Source: a bacterium (lineage in GTDB: Bacteria > Armatimonadota > Chthonomonadetes > Chthonomonadales > JAMCWF01). From it: DNA of 46,858 nt. The position numbers and the translations under genes were made by a program. The DNA lies in assembly GCA_021842405.1 (NCBI GenBank), contig JAKBZR010000016.1:1-46858 (forward strand). Direction: 5' to 3'. Under the pieces are notes generated by a model. The model saw nothing but the letters and a program-made list of their open reading frames with translations, was not told the DNA's origin and did not search any database. This document shows positions 9,513 to 19,392 of this stretch, one piece after another (within the stretch, counting starts at the first letter, position 1; each line of letters begins with the position of its first letter).

Positions 9513-10646
9513 CTACGAAGCATGGGTATCCATTCGCTTGCGAAGCACATCAATCGGCCGGAGGGTTTCGTCCTTCTCCATAAAATACCAATGATCCCAG
9601 CCGTTGCAGGGGCTTCCATTGGAAAAGTGTCGGCCGGCCTGATGGATTGAGCCGACAAACGAACCGATTTCCAGCCTTGCATCGGTCGTAACGACGGCGC
9701 AGCGGGATAGATCGGCGCTAAAGTACAGTGGGTCGCCCGGCTTGAGCAAGCCGGCGGCCACGACATCTTTAAAGCTGGGACCGCGCTTTGCCCTCGACCG
9801 ATCGCGGGGATCCTCCTCAATTTTATCGAAGATCGCGGGCGCCACTTCTTGGATACGCCGGCGTGCGATCTCCACGTAATGCGGCTCCTTCTCGATCCCG
9901 ATCCAGTGGCGGTGCAGTTGCTTGGCGACGGCCGCTGTCGTACCGGAACCGACAAAAGGATCAAGAACCACGTCGCCCGGCTTGCTGGACGCCACGATGA
10001 TCCGCTCGAGCAGCGCCGCCGGCTTTTGGGTGGAATGGGCTTTCTCGCCGTTGATGCGGATCCGCTCCGACCCAGCGCAAATCGGCAGCCGCCAATCGCT
10101 CCTCATCTGCTTGCCGTCATTGAAGGCTTTGACCCCGTGGTGATTAAAGGTGTATTTGCTGCCTTCGGATTTGGAAGCCCAGATCAGCGTTTCATGGGCG
10201 TTGGTGAAGCGCACCCCGCGAAAATTGGGCATCGGGTTGGTCTTTATCCAGATGATATCGTTTAATATCCAAAAGCCGAGATCTTGCATGATCGCCCCCA
10301 CCCGGTAGATGTTGTGGTAGGTGCCGATCACCCATAAGGTGCCGGTGTTCGATAACACCCGGCGGCAGGCGCTGAGCCAGCATCGGGTGAAGTCATCGTA
10401 GTGCCGGAAGCTAGCAAACTTATCCCAGCCATCATCCACCGCATCCACCCGGGTCATATTGGGGCGATAGAGCTCTTGCCGCAACTGGAGGTTGTAGGGC
10501 GGGTCGGCAAAGATGAGGTCAATCGAGCTTTCCGGGAGCGTCTCCAGCACCCCGATGCAATCGCCCTGGATGATGGTATCGAGCGGCAGAGCTGTTTTGC
10601 CTCCATTCTCAAATCTAGCTGGTGATGCCTGTATAGCGGATCGCAT
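9513..10646 (-). CDS. CcrM-like DNA (adenine-N6) methyltransferase with C-terminal RAMA-like domain
   Basis: IFADPPYNLQL..LYRPN, WVIGTYHNIYRVGAIMQDLGFWILNDIIWIKTNPMPNFRGVRFTNAHETLIWASK, DPFVGSGTTAAVAKQLHRHWIGIE, and CcrM-type C-terminus GSIHQAGRHFSNGSPCNGWDHWYF. Confidence 0.9.
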   Translation of the reverse strand: MRSAIQASPARFENGGKTALPLDTIIQGDCIGVLETLPESSIDLIFADPPYNLQLRQELYRPNMTRVDAVDDGWDKFASFRHYDDFTRCWLSACRRVLSNTGTLWVIGTYHNIYRVGAIMQDLGFWILNDIIWIKTNPMPNFRGVRFTNAHETLIWASKSEGSKYTFNHHGVKAFNDGKQMRSDWRLPICAGSERIRINGEKAHSTQKPAALLERIIVASSKPGDVVLDPFVGSGTTAAVAKQLHRHWIGIEKEPHYVEIARRRIQEVAPAIFDKIEEDPRDRSRAKRGPSFKDVVAAGLLKPGDPLYFSADLSRCAVVTTDARLEIGSFVGSIHQAGRHFSNGSPCNGWDHWYFMEKDETLRPIDVLRKRMDTHAS

Positions 10647-10669
10647 CGCTCAACTTTCCGGCCGGCTCA

Positions 10670-13204
10670 CTACCCGCCGGCCGGTCCCACCGTCAGCCGA
10701 AAGATGTTCCAGGAGAGGGCTGGCATCTCGAAATTCGATATGGTGATGGTGCCGTCTTTAGAGACATTGAAGGGAATCCGCTCTCCGTTCCGGATGCTGT
10801 GAATCTCCAGCGTGCTGGGGTCCATATTGATGAAATAGTTTGCCGGATTGAACGAGATGGTGGCGCGATTCGATGATTGTCCCGGGTTCCAGAGGCAGAT
10901 GAAGCCGTATTTGCCGTGAAGCGCGTTTCGCAGGTGCATCACGCCGTCAATATGCGGCGTCGCATGCGGATCGAGCGGGTTCCAGGGCTCCTGCAGAATC
11001 GGCTGGGTGCAGGCGAGCCAGGGACGGTTACGCCAGTTCCAGGCCGACCACTTCTTGCAAATGGATTTTTCAAGCGGCATCATCCGATCTATTTTCCCAT
11101 GCCACTCCACGTTGCAGATATAAGCGCCGATGCTGGTGAAATGATACTCCAGTGCGTTGATGTCGGGCGGGTTGGTCGGGATATGGCACGGGGTCTCCCA
11201 GCCGATGCAGTAAGACGGGCGCACCCAGGTGAGGTTGTGGAGCGTTTCGCGGTAGATGTCGGCGTTTTTATACCACCAAAGCCTTTCGCTCATTCGCTTG
11301 GGGTTGTACCCGATGTACCAGTCCCCAAACCAGCTCTCATCCTCCATATTGCAGGCTTCAGGACCGGCCACGTAACCAGCTCGGTCAATGATAAAGTCAG
11401 GGTCTATCTTCCGCATATCGCGGCAAAACTTGTGCCAATAGCGGACCTGATCGGCAACGCTGTGTCCAACCGGATGGCCGTGATCGGGCTGGACGCAGCC
11501 GCCCATGTAGAGCGCCGAATCGCACTTATAGAATGAGATATCATCGTTGCTTGCCATATCGCCGAAATGCTGAGTGAACCAGTGCGCCCACCATCGAGTA
11601 AAGCAGAACCCCGGTTTACCGGGCCAAGTGTCGGGATAGGTGCCGTTCGCCGTTTTCACCAGCCAATCGGGGTGCTCGGTGGCGTTACGCGAATCGGGAT
11701 CGGTCATCACCGGCGCATTCCAGATGCCGAAACGCATTCCATTGCGTCGGCAAAGCTCCGAAATGGGCTTTAAGCCATCCGGAAACTTATCCGGCGCTCG
11801 ATCCACCACCCAATCCCCGTAGACGCCTTTACCGGCCGCATTGGTCTGCCAACCGTCGTCAATCACGAAAAGTTTGGCTCCGATTTGGGCGGCCAGCGGG
11901 ATGATTTTTTCGCATGTCGCCGCATTGATATTGCGGTAATAGCCGTACCATGTGTTGTAGATGATGGGTACGTAGGTCGGGTTGGAGTGGACGAAATACT
12001 CGCCCACATAGAGCTGATACAGGAAAGCGCCAGTGGCGGTGGTGCCGGTGTAGAGCCCGGTAACCGATCGCGGCATTGTCATCATCTTGTTGGGTACCAG
12101 AGCTTCGTTGGGCTCATAGAAACAAGTCAATAACCGTGCTTTCTGATTGTACTCCGTATTGCCCAGATTGGAAAGCACGCTCAGCACCAGACCTTTATGG
12201 CCTGCCTCATCCACCAGAGCGCTGCTTGCCCCCACAAAGTGGCGGTATCGAGCGGCGGATGCAGGTATGGATGGCATCAATTGCCAACGCTCTTCAGTCA
12301 CTTTTGAAATAAGCAGTTGGCGGTGATGATGACTCATCACCGAGAGCCATTTTGCCACATAGGGGCGATCACCGGGATAGACCTCGTAGTTGACCTCCAT
12401 TTCGTATCCACCGTAAGGCCCGGTCCCTTGAAGATGAATCGTGAGGAGTCGCCCGCCTTGACCGAGCCCGATGGCATCCCACATATAGTGCCAGTCCCGA
12501 TCAAGACGGAGAACCGGTGCTTTCTCCTGGTCCACCAGTCTGACATCTCCATAAATACCGTTGGGCGCCGCATAGCCGACCAGCTTTATCGCAACCACCA
12601 GCGCGTGAGGCGGTAAAGTAACATCAATTTCTTTTGACCAGGCCTGGTCGGCGTCGGTAACTTTGCGAAGGAGGTGGCCGTCCACATAGATGTCCGCCTC
12701 ATCATCAATGGCGTGATCAAAGACAATATTCCACTCCGCATTTTTGGTAGTAGTTTGAGGCGGGAGCTGACGGCGGAGCCACCAGGTCTTATATTGCTCG
12801 TTGGTCTTGAACGGTAAATTGATCGCTGACCAGCTTGAATCGTTGTAGGAGATGCCGGTCCAGTTACCGGCAGGCGCCTTATCGGTCATCCGCCAGCCGC
12901 TGTTAAGCGAGAGGTCGGACAAGGTAGCGCCACTTAGGTGAACCGTTCCTTCATCGCCATAGGGCACGAAGATTTCATGGCCCTTCGTCGGCACCATCTC
13001 CAGCGTCTGCAAGCTGCCCTGAGCCGGATCGAATCGGATCACTCGTTCAATCACTTTATTTCCGATTCGCCAGGTGAAGGTTTTTCGATCAAACTTCACG
13101 TAGGCCGTTTTGCCGTGGAAAAACTCGGCGTTGTAGCTCGCTGAAGCGGGATGGGCTAGGCAGATGGCCGCGACCATGATCAATATGAGATATTTACCGT
13201 TCAT
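10670..13204 (-). CDS. GH36-like alpha-galactosidase (melibiase), exported
   Basis: Signal peptide; YNTWYGY, AKLFVIDDGWQ, GDWVVDRAPDKFPDGLKPISELCRRNGMRFGIW; start ATG 13204 after GGAGGAG. Confidence 0.8.
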   Translation of the reverse strand: MNGKYLILIMVAAICLAHPASASYNAEFFHGKTAYVKFDRKTFTWRIGNKVIERVIRFDPAQGSLQTLEMVPTKGHEIFVPYGDEGTVHLSGATLSDLSLNSGWRMTDKAPAGNWTGISYNDSSWSAINLPFKTNEQYKTWWLRRQLPPQTTTKNAEWNIVFDHAIDDEADIYVDGHLLRKVTDADQAWSKEIDVTLPPHALVVAIKLVGYAAPNGIYGDVRLVDQEKAPVLRLDRDWHYMWDAIGLGQGGRLLTIHLQGTGPYGGYEMEVNYEVYPGDRPYVAKWLSVMSHHHRQLLISKVTEERWQLMPSIPASAARYRHFVGASSALVDEAGHKGLVLSVLSNLGNTEYNQKARLLTCFYEPNEALVPNKMMTMPRSVTGLYTGTTATGAFLYQLYVGEYFVHSNPTYVPIIYNTWYGYYRNINAATCEKIIPLAAQIGAKLFVIDDGWQTNAAGKGVYGDWVVDRAPDKFPDGLKPISELCRRNGMRFGIWNAPVMTDPDSRNATEHPDWLVKTANGTYPDTWPGKPGFCFTRWWAHWFTQHFGDMASNDDISFYKCDSALYMGGCVQPDHGHPVGHSVADQVRYWHKFCRDMRKIDPDFIIDRAGYVAGPEACNMEDESWFGDWYIGYNPKRMSERLWWYKNADIYRETLHNLTWVRPSYCIGWETPCHIPTNPPDINALEYHFTSIGAYICNVEWHGKIDRMMPLEKSICKKWSAWNWRNRPWLACTQPILQEPWNPLDPHATPHIDGVMHLRNALHGKYGFICLWNPGQSSNRATISFNPANYFINMDPSTLEIHSIRNGERIPFNVSKDGTITISNFEMPALSWNIFRLTVGPAGG

Positions 13205-13412
13205 AGCTCCTCCCAAGCGTACCGCATCCTATTTTCGCCGTGAGCGGCAACGAATCCCTGCCAGCCTTCACACGTTGTGCCCCCTTGGCTGCTTTGATGC
13301 CCAAATTACACTCGGGGAGCCGTGATTTCTGCAAAGGGACAATTCCACCCGCGACCCTTAATGCGACTTTTTAACCCCATAAATGATATTATGGGCGACC
13401 TGACTTCCTGTT

Positions 13413-16331
13413 TTAGGGTGGCGCTGCTCGGCCGGCACCTTTGAGCGCTGGCCTCGATTTTTTTACCGGTGGTGTCGGCGCTGTCGGACTCGGCTGTGGC
13501 TGCAGGCTTGATTTAAGCTGTTGCAAGTTTTGTTCCAATTGCTTGAGCGCGCTCACCGTTGCCTGCTGCGCCTTCTCGACCTGAAGAATGGACTGATAAG
13601 CCTTGTTTACAATTTGAGCGGCGGGTGCGGCTGCCGGCGCGTTCGCGGTCGCGGTCGTTCCCGATGGCGGTACGGATGTTGAGCTCGGTCCGGCCGCGAT
13701 TGATGAGCCGGATACTCCATATATGGCACCGAGCGCCGCATCCAGCGTGGGCTTCATCGCGATTTGGGGTGGATCACCGGTTGCAACCAGCACGCGCTGA
13801 AGCTGAGGGATCTTGGTGGCCGATTGAACCGACTGCAGGTAGAGCGGGGCCACATAAAGCAGGGAGGTCTTAATGGGTATGACCAGCAGATTGCCGAAGT
13901 TGGCGTTCGATCCTCCTCCACGCCATAGGCTGAGTTGTTTGGATATATCGCTTTGCTGGTTAAAATAGGCGACCGCTTGAGCAGGCCCCATCACGACCCG
14001 GCTCTTTGGAAATCGGTAAAGCACGAGCTGGCCGTAATCCTCCGGGTCGCATTTTGCACACATCCATCCGATAATGTTCTGGTTTTCCTTATCAACCGGG
14101 GTGAACAGCGTCAACAGCAAGAACTCCTCATGTTTTTCACCCGGCAAGCGCATGATAATGTAGTAGGGCGACATGGTACTGGGTCCTTGATCGCTCGCAT
14201 TGCTGCCGGTCGGATCAGAGGGTATTGCCCAGATATCCTCCTTTGAATAGTAGACCTGCGGATCGGTAATGTGATAGGTGGCGTAAATTCTCCGTTGAAA
14301 CCGAAAGATATCTTCCGGGTAGCGCAAATGCGGGATCAATCCGGCCGGCATATCGGAGAGCGGGCGGAAAAGGTGCGGAAAGATGCGCTCGTAAGTTTGA
14401 ATAATTGGGTCTTTCGGGTCAGCGACATAGAAGCGGGTGGTCCCGTTATAGGCATCCACCGTAATTTTAACCGAATTACGAATGTAGTTGAAATTCAGCG
14501 TCTGCATCGGTCCGATCGGCAGTGAGGTTGGCTTGGAGTAGGGAAAACGATTGCTCATGGTGTAAGCGTCAATGATCCAGGTGAGGCGGCCGCCTTCAAC
14601 GACGATATAAGGATGGCTGTCCAAGGATAGAAATGGCGCGATAGCATGAACCCTTTGAATGATGTTACGGCGAAACATAATGCGGGTTTGCGGCGTGAAA
14701 TCGCTGGTTAACAACATATTGGCGTCGCCGAGTCGAAGGGAGAAGGCCATTCTCTTCAACCATGAGCCGATCGGAACCCCGCCGGTGCCGTGGTAGCGGT
14801 TATATTTGTTGGTAGTACCGGCCGGATAGTCAAATTCTAGTTGTGTGGAGTCTACAAACACATAGTGGTTGGTAAGCTGTCCATAATAGACTTGCCAGTG
14901 GGTCTTGGGTAACGGGAAGGTAGCGGTCGGAGGGATATCGTCAATGTAATAGTCGGGGTTACCGCCCGGCAATACCACGTTGACCGGAGTCATCACCACG
15001 CCGTAGCCGTGCGTGTATTCCAGATGACGGTTCTGCCATGTTTGCGCGCCGGAGGGCAGAGCGGATAAGGAAAGCTCGCGAGGTGCAATCATAACCTGGC
15101 GATATTTTCCGTTGATGTGATAACGGTCCACATCAATGTTGCTTTCCATCGAGCCGTCCGGCAAAGTGTAGTCGAATTTATAGTACTGTTTTATTGCTTC
15201 GTTTTGAGTGTAGATGGAGGTAAGTTCCTGCCAGTCCCATAGTCGGATATTATGCACGGTCGGGGTGTTTTTCTGCAAATCGGCATAGGTGAGGTTATTG
15301 TCGGCCGGAAAGTTCATTTGGACGACGTGATTTAAACCATAACCCTGGCGTGTATAATCGAGGTCGCGACTGATATAGAGCCGTTCTTTATTGAACTGAT
15401 TGGGGACTACGGTGAAGTTTTGCATGAAGGTGGGATAGATGCCGCCCAACACCACCGCGCAAAAAGCCCACACCCCCGCCCCCAGCAGTGGTAATCGGAA
15501 AGGTTTTCCAATCCTTAGGTTTACGAAACAGAGCAAACCGACCAGAATGGCGGTAACCATCTGGGCGTGGTAGGCGAGGAGTCGGGCGTGAATATCGGTA
15601 TAACCGGCGCCGTAGTAAATTTGATTGTTGGAATAGAGAAGCTCATAGCAGGCGAGCTGATAGCCAATGCCAAAGATGATAGCGAGAACACCGAGCAGTA
15701 CCAAAAGATGGCGGCTCACGTAGGGTGCAATGGTCGGAATGCTTTGATCAATGAATTCGATCGCGCGGTTTAGATAATAGATCGCAGCGGTGGCGATCGT
15801 GGTGAAAATCAGGGTGAAGAAAAACCAGTTGTAAAGATAGTTGAAGAGCGGCAGGCGGAAGACGTAAAAGCCGATATCTTTGTGGAATAGCGGATCGGTT
15901 TCATGAAAGGGTGCGCCGTGGATGAACTGCAGAAACTCCATGTAGTGCGTCGAGGCTTCCGAACCCACCATAAAGCTGACGAAAACGCAGCCGGCCAGCA
16001 CCATCCAACCGGTAATCTTACGAGCGGCTGCCCCGAATCGCTGGCGCAAAGGATCGTCAACCGTTAGGCGAAGGTTGCCCTGGGAGGCCTGGCGAAGAGC
16101 GAACCAGAGGTTACTGTAGGTAATGATAAAGAAGAGCGCCCCGAAGACGGCGAAAAGCGTCCACCGCGTGAGCAGAATAGTACCGAAGACGCCTGGATAA
16201 CCAACTTCAATAAACCAGAGCCAGTCTGTGTAGATGGGGACCAGGTAACTACCGAGGAGAAAAGCGATCACGATTGCAGCGATGATCGCAAGGCGGAAGG
16301 GGCGGAAATTTGAAGTTTTTTGAAGTGGCAA
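13413..16331 (-). CDS. UPF0182 family large membrane protein
   Basis: Multi-TM N-terminus, FNKERLYISRDLDYTRQGYGLNHV, NIRLWDWQEL, HLEYTHGYGVVMTPVN, QLEFDYP.TTNKYNRYHGTGGVPIGSWLKRMAFSLRLGD; Pro-rich C-terminus. Confidence 0.93.
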   Translation of the reverse strand: MPLQKTSNFRPFRLAIIAAIVIAFLLGSYLVPIYTDWLWFIEVGYPGVFGTILLTRWTLFAVFGALFFIITYSNLWFALRQASQGNLRLTVDDPLRQRFGAAARKITGWMVLAGCVFVSFMVGSEASTHYMEFLQFIHGAPFHETDPLFHKDIGFYVFRLPLFNYLYNWFFFTLIFTTIATAAIYYLNRAIEFIDQSIPTIAPYVSRHLLVLLGVLAIIFGIGYQLACYELLYSNNQIYYGAGYTDIHARLLAYHAQMVTAILVGLLCFVNLRIGKPFRLPLLGAGVWAFCAVVLGGIYPTFMQNFTVVPNQFNKERLYISRDLDYTRQGYGLNHVVQMNFPADNNLTYADLQKNTPTVHNIRLWDWQELTSIYTQNEAIKQYYKFDYTLPDGSMESNIDVDRYHINGKYRQVMIAPRELSLSALPSGAQTWQNRHLEYTHGYGVVMTPVNVVLPGGNPDYYIDDIPPTATFPLPKTHWQVYYGQLTNHYVFVDSTQLEFDYPAGTTNKYNRYHGTGGVPIGSWLKRMAFSLRLGDANMLLTSDFTPQTRIMFRRNIIQRVHAIAPFLSLDSHPYIVVEGGRLTWIIDAYTMSNRFPYSKPTSLPIGPMQTLNFNYIRNSVKITVDAYNGTTRFYVADPKDPIIQTYERIFPHLFRPLSDMPAGLIPHLRYPEDIFRFQRRIYATYHITDPQVYYSKEDIWAIPSDPTGSNASDQGPSTMSPYYIIMRLPGEKHEEFLLLTLFTPVDKENQNIIGWMCAKCDPEDYGQLVLYRFPKSRVVMGPAQAVAYFNQQSDISKQLSLWRGGGSNANFGNLLVIPIKTSLLYVAPLYLQSVQSATKIPQLQRVLVATGDPPQIAMKPTLDAALGAIYGVSGSSIAAGPSSTSVPPSGTTATANAPAAAPAAQIVNKAYQSILQVEKAQQATVSALKQLEQNLQQLKSSLQPQPSPTAPTPPVKKSRPALKGAGRAAPP

Positions 16332-16401
16332 GTTAGCCGATCACCTCACATATGGCGCTATGCTTAGAGTATATCACACGCTGCCCCCGAATACAATGAA
16401 A

Positions 16402-16546
16402 TGTAAGAGTTCAGTTCTGTGGGAATCATTTACGACCATATTGGATGCACCCCCATCCTAGCCTTCCCCCTCTCAGGGGGAAGGGATTCGGACTGGGTCT
16501 TGGCGATTACTGCGTCGCACCACATCCTCGCCTTCCACCTTAATTT
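16402..16546. mobile_element. degenerate family-A MITE-like repeat (right end unclear)
   Basis: TGTAAGAGTTCAGTTCTGTGGG left end; internal CCTTCCACCTTAATT shared with the element at 40021-40155; C/G-rich hairpins. Confidence 0.5.
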
Positions 16547-16653
16547 TGTCCTACTCTCTTCCCCCTCGCAACCGTTCCGTGCTCCTTCCCCCTAGGAGGG
16601 GGAGGGAGTTTAGCGGCGGTGCCTTAACCGATCGCTTCAGCCGCCTAACTTCT

Positions 16654-17640
16654 CTATTCTTTAGCCCAAAACATGGCGCCGGCCGATTCGGATACCACCG
16701 CCTGCTTCAGTACTTCGAGCGCTTTAAAGAGCCCTTCGCGGGTGGAAAGCAGCCCATCCTCATGCTCGATCGAGAGCACGTAATCGTAACCCACCATTCG
16801 CAGGTTACTGACGAAGTCCTTCCACCACTCGATGCCGTGGCCATAACCGACCGAGCGAAAGACCCAGGAACGATCCAGAATGTTAGCGTATGACTTGGTG
16901 TCCAGATTGCCGTTGACGCTGGAGTTGATCGGATCAATCCGGGTGTCCTTGGCATGAACGTGAAAGATCGCCCCCTCTTTACCCAGCAGTCTCACCGCCG
17001 CAATCGGCTCGATTCCCTGCCACCAAAAATGGGATGGGTCGAAATTGACACCGATCTGCTCACCGCAGGAATTTCGCAGTTGGAGCGCCGTTTCGGGGTT
17101 GTAGACCACGAAACCGGGGTGAGCCTCGATCGCGAATTTTACGTTATGCTTTTTCAGGAAGTCGTTTTGGTCCTTCCAATAAGGAATGGCGACCTGCTCC
17201 CATTGATAAGTGAGAATGTCCCGATACTCGTCCGGCCATGCGCAGGTTACCCAGTTGGGATTGGTCGCCTTCGGGCTGTCGCCCGGGCAGCCGGAAAAGC
17301 CGTTCACCACCGGCACGCCCAGCATTTCGGCGAGCAGCACGCCGTTACGAAACGCCTCATGGTGATCTTTTGCAACCGTTGGGTTCGGGTGGAGCGGGTT
17401 GCCGTGAACGGAGAGGGCGCTCAAGATCAATTTGCGGCTGGATATGGCGGAGAGCAACTGCTTGCGGGCCGATTCGCTTTCCAGTAGCCGGGCGACGCCG
17501 CCAAGGTCATCCAGGTGCCGAGTGCCCGGATAGGCGCCCGCCCCCAGCTCCACCGCCTCGATGCCGGCTTCGGTGATGGTGTCGAGCGCCTCGTTGATTT
17601 CACGATCGTGAAACAGAGCGGTAAAGATGCCAATCTTCAT
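16654..17640 (-). CDS. sugar phosphate isomerase/epimerase (xylose isomerase-like TIM barrel)
   Basis: MKIGIFTALFHDREINEALDTITEAGIEAVELGAG..., GVNFDPSHFWWQGIEP, FHVHAKDTRID; start moved to ATG 17640. Confidence 0.88.
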   Translation of the reverse strand: MKIGIFTALFHDREINEALDTITEAGIEAVELGAGAYPGTRHLDDLGGVARLLESESARKQLLSAISSRKLILSALSVHGNPLHPNPTVAKDHHEAFRNGVLLAEMLGVPVVNGFSGCPGDSPKATNPNWVTCAWPDEYRDILTYQWEQVAIPYWKDQNDFLKKHNVKFAIEAHPGFVVYNPETALQLRNSCGEQIGVNFDPSHFWWQGIEPIAAVRLLGKEGAIFHVHAKDTRIDPINSSVNGNLDTKSYANILDRSWVFRSVGYGHGIEWWKDFVSNLRMVGYDYVLSIEHEDGLLSTREGLFKALEVLKQAVVSESAGAMFWAKE

Positions 17641-17701
17641 GGGTCCGTAACTCCTTCTTGTCGTTTTTCCGGCCAAGCCGCCGCCTAGCCTGCGATAGTT
17701 G

Positions 17702-18754
17702 TTATTTGATGGACACCGAGCTGCCGGTTTGGGCTGATTCGTAAATTGCATCCAGTATTTTCATCACGTCCAGCGCCTGCTCGACGGTAGCGATCGGTTT
17801 GCGATCATGCAAGATGCAGTCCACAAAATGAGCGATCTCAGCCTCGTGGCCGCTTATATTATGATACTGCGGCGTGATGTCAATCGGTTGATCGTAACGG
17901 TCGGTAAAGATGCGAAACGGCTCCAGGGTAGCGCCTCCCTGAGTTCCATTAAGCTCATTGTACAACCGCTCTCGCTCGCAATACTGCGCCCAGGAGGCTT
18001 CCAGCACCAGCGTCGAGCCGTCTTGGAAACGAACCATACCGGCGGCCAGATCCTCCACGTCATACTTACCACCGCTGACCGGCACTCCCCAGTTGCCGGA
18101 CCCGCGTCCCTCCGGCCCAAATTTCGCGTAGGTGGCGCCATAGGCGGAGGCTGGCTTGGGGTTTCCCATCAGCCAGAGCGTTAAATCCAGTGCATGCACG
18201 CCGATATCAATCAGCGGACCACCGCCGGCTTGCTCCTTGCGGGTGAACCAACTGCCCATACCCGGAATACCTCGCCGGCGAACCCAGCCGCATTTCGCAT
18301 AGTAGATGGTGCCAAGCGCGCCATCCTCGATGTATCGCTTTAGAAGCTGGCTGTCGCCCCGGAACCGGTTATTCATCCCGATCATGAATTTGCCTTTTGA
18401 GGCACGGGCGGCCTCTGCGATCTTTCGCCCCTCCACCGCATTGACCGAAAGCGGTTTTTCGCAAATGACGTGCTTATCGGCCTTCAAAGCGGCGATTGCA
18501 ACCAGCGCATGAAGCGCATTCGGCACACACACCGACACCACATCCAACGGCTCTTCGGCCAGCATTGCCTCGAAATCGCTGTAAATTTTTTTCACTTTAT
18601 ATTGGGCGGCCACCTGCTCCGCACGCTTGGTATCCAAATCGCAGAGCGCGGCGATCTCTACCGACGGCAGCTTGGCGTATCCACCGGCATGAGCGGAGCC
18701 GATACCCACCCCAACGATGCCCGCGCGCAGCTTCTCTACTTTTTTCTTTGGCAA
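17702..18754 (-). CDS. Gfo/Idh/MocA family oxidoreductase
   Basis: LRAGIVGVGIGSAHAGGYAKLPSVEIAALCDLD, VCVPNALHA, CEKPLSVN, GGGPLIDIGVHALDLTLWLMGNP; TTG start after AAGGAGGA. The upstream ORF extension is an artefact. Confidence 0.9.
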   Translation of the reverse strand: MPKKKVEKLRAGIVGVGIGSAHAGGYAKLPSVEIAALCDLDTKRAEQVAAQYKVKKIYSDFEAMLAEEPLDVVSVCVPNALHALVAIAALKADKHVICEKPLSVNAVEGRKIAEAARASKGKFMIGMNNRFRGDSQLLKRYIEDGALGTIYYAKCGWVRRRGIPGMGSWFTRKEQAGGGPLIDIGVHALDLTLWLMGNPKPASAYGATYAKFGPEGRGSGNWGVPVSGGKYDVEDLAAGMVRFQDGSTLVLEASWAQYCERERLYNELNGTQGGATLEPFRIFTDRYDQPIDITPQYHNISGHEAEIAHFVDCILHDRKPIATVEQALDVMKILDAIYESAQTGSSVSIK

Positions 18755-18807
18755 AACAGTCCTCCTTATTTGTTGACCAGACTTGCCTGCCTGCAGCAGA
18801 CAGGTAC

Positions 18808-18895
18808 CTAGCCCATCCTTCCAGCTACCAGGGAGTAGTCCCCGGTTTCTATTGCTTCCTTTATCACTTTCGCTCTGAACTCTTCGCTGCTTCAC
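18808..18895 (-). pseudogene. remnant of an IS transposase N-terminal HTH (OrfA-like)
   Basis: Minus-strand reading EEFRAKVIKEAIETGDYSLVAGRMG*, preceded in another frame by VKQRR; resembles HTH_Tnp_1-type starts (..Y..EFRAKVVKEALETG..SLVARRHGVS). Confidence 0.55.
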
Positions 18896-19012
18896 TCTCC
18901 TGCCTGTGCGCACGGAACGCACGCAGACTTGCCCTCCAACCCCCGATCTCTGTCGAGGGCAGGCGTTGATCTCCCCCATTAACTATACCAAATTGAGGAA
19001 TAGTTGTCCAAA

Positions 19013-19287
19013 CGAAAGAGTTCAGTTCCCTGGGCAATTTAAGCAGGAGTCCCTCACTACCTGCCTGCGCCAGGCAGGTAACTCTTTTCCCAATCCTGGG
19101 AGAGGACTGGTGAATGAGATTGCTTCGCTTCGCTCGCAATGACCCCATCCCCCGTCAACGGGGGATGGGGTGCCGTTTCTTCCTGCTTTATGGCGTCAAG
19201 ATCATCCCGCCTCTCTCAGGCCGGTCGAGGTCTTCAGTAAAATTAACCGGCCTTCGCCACCATTCTCAGCAAACCTGAACTCTTACG
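19013..19287. mobile_element. family-A MITE-like element with 6-bp target duplication
   Basis: Left TIR CGAAAGAGTTCAG (19013), right TIR CTGAACTCTTACG (ends 19287), flanked by TCCAAA (19007-19012 and 19288-19293). Confidence 0.75.
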
Positions 19288-19392
19288 TCCAAACTTTTTG
19301 GGGGCTGAAGAGAACGCAGTTCCGTGGTTGGAAGACGCGAAGATAGCTCTTGTGTTCAAAGAAGTTGAGGTGACGCCACTGCCGAGCCTTGA

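Noticed and set aside
16441-16615. CCTTCCCCCT/AGGGGGAAGG hairpins as gene-specific terminators
   Set aside because: The same C/G-rich hairpin type recurs at many loci (21827, 26785, 35130, 36585), so these are better explained as dispersed repeats, although they may terminate transcription.
18755-18979. N-terminal extension of the Gfo/Idh/MocA ORF
   Set aside because: It reads through repeats and the transposase remnant; the TTG at 18754 with AAGGAGGA is a better start.
19291-19392. Reading frame ..NFLGAEENAVPWLEDAKIALVFKEVEVTPLPSLDT* upstream of the DUF2079 remnant
   Set aside because: It looks somewhat coding-like but matches no family I recognise and begins in the MITE end; not reported as a gene.
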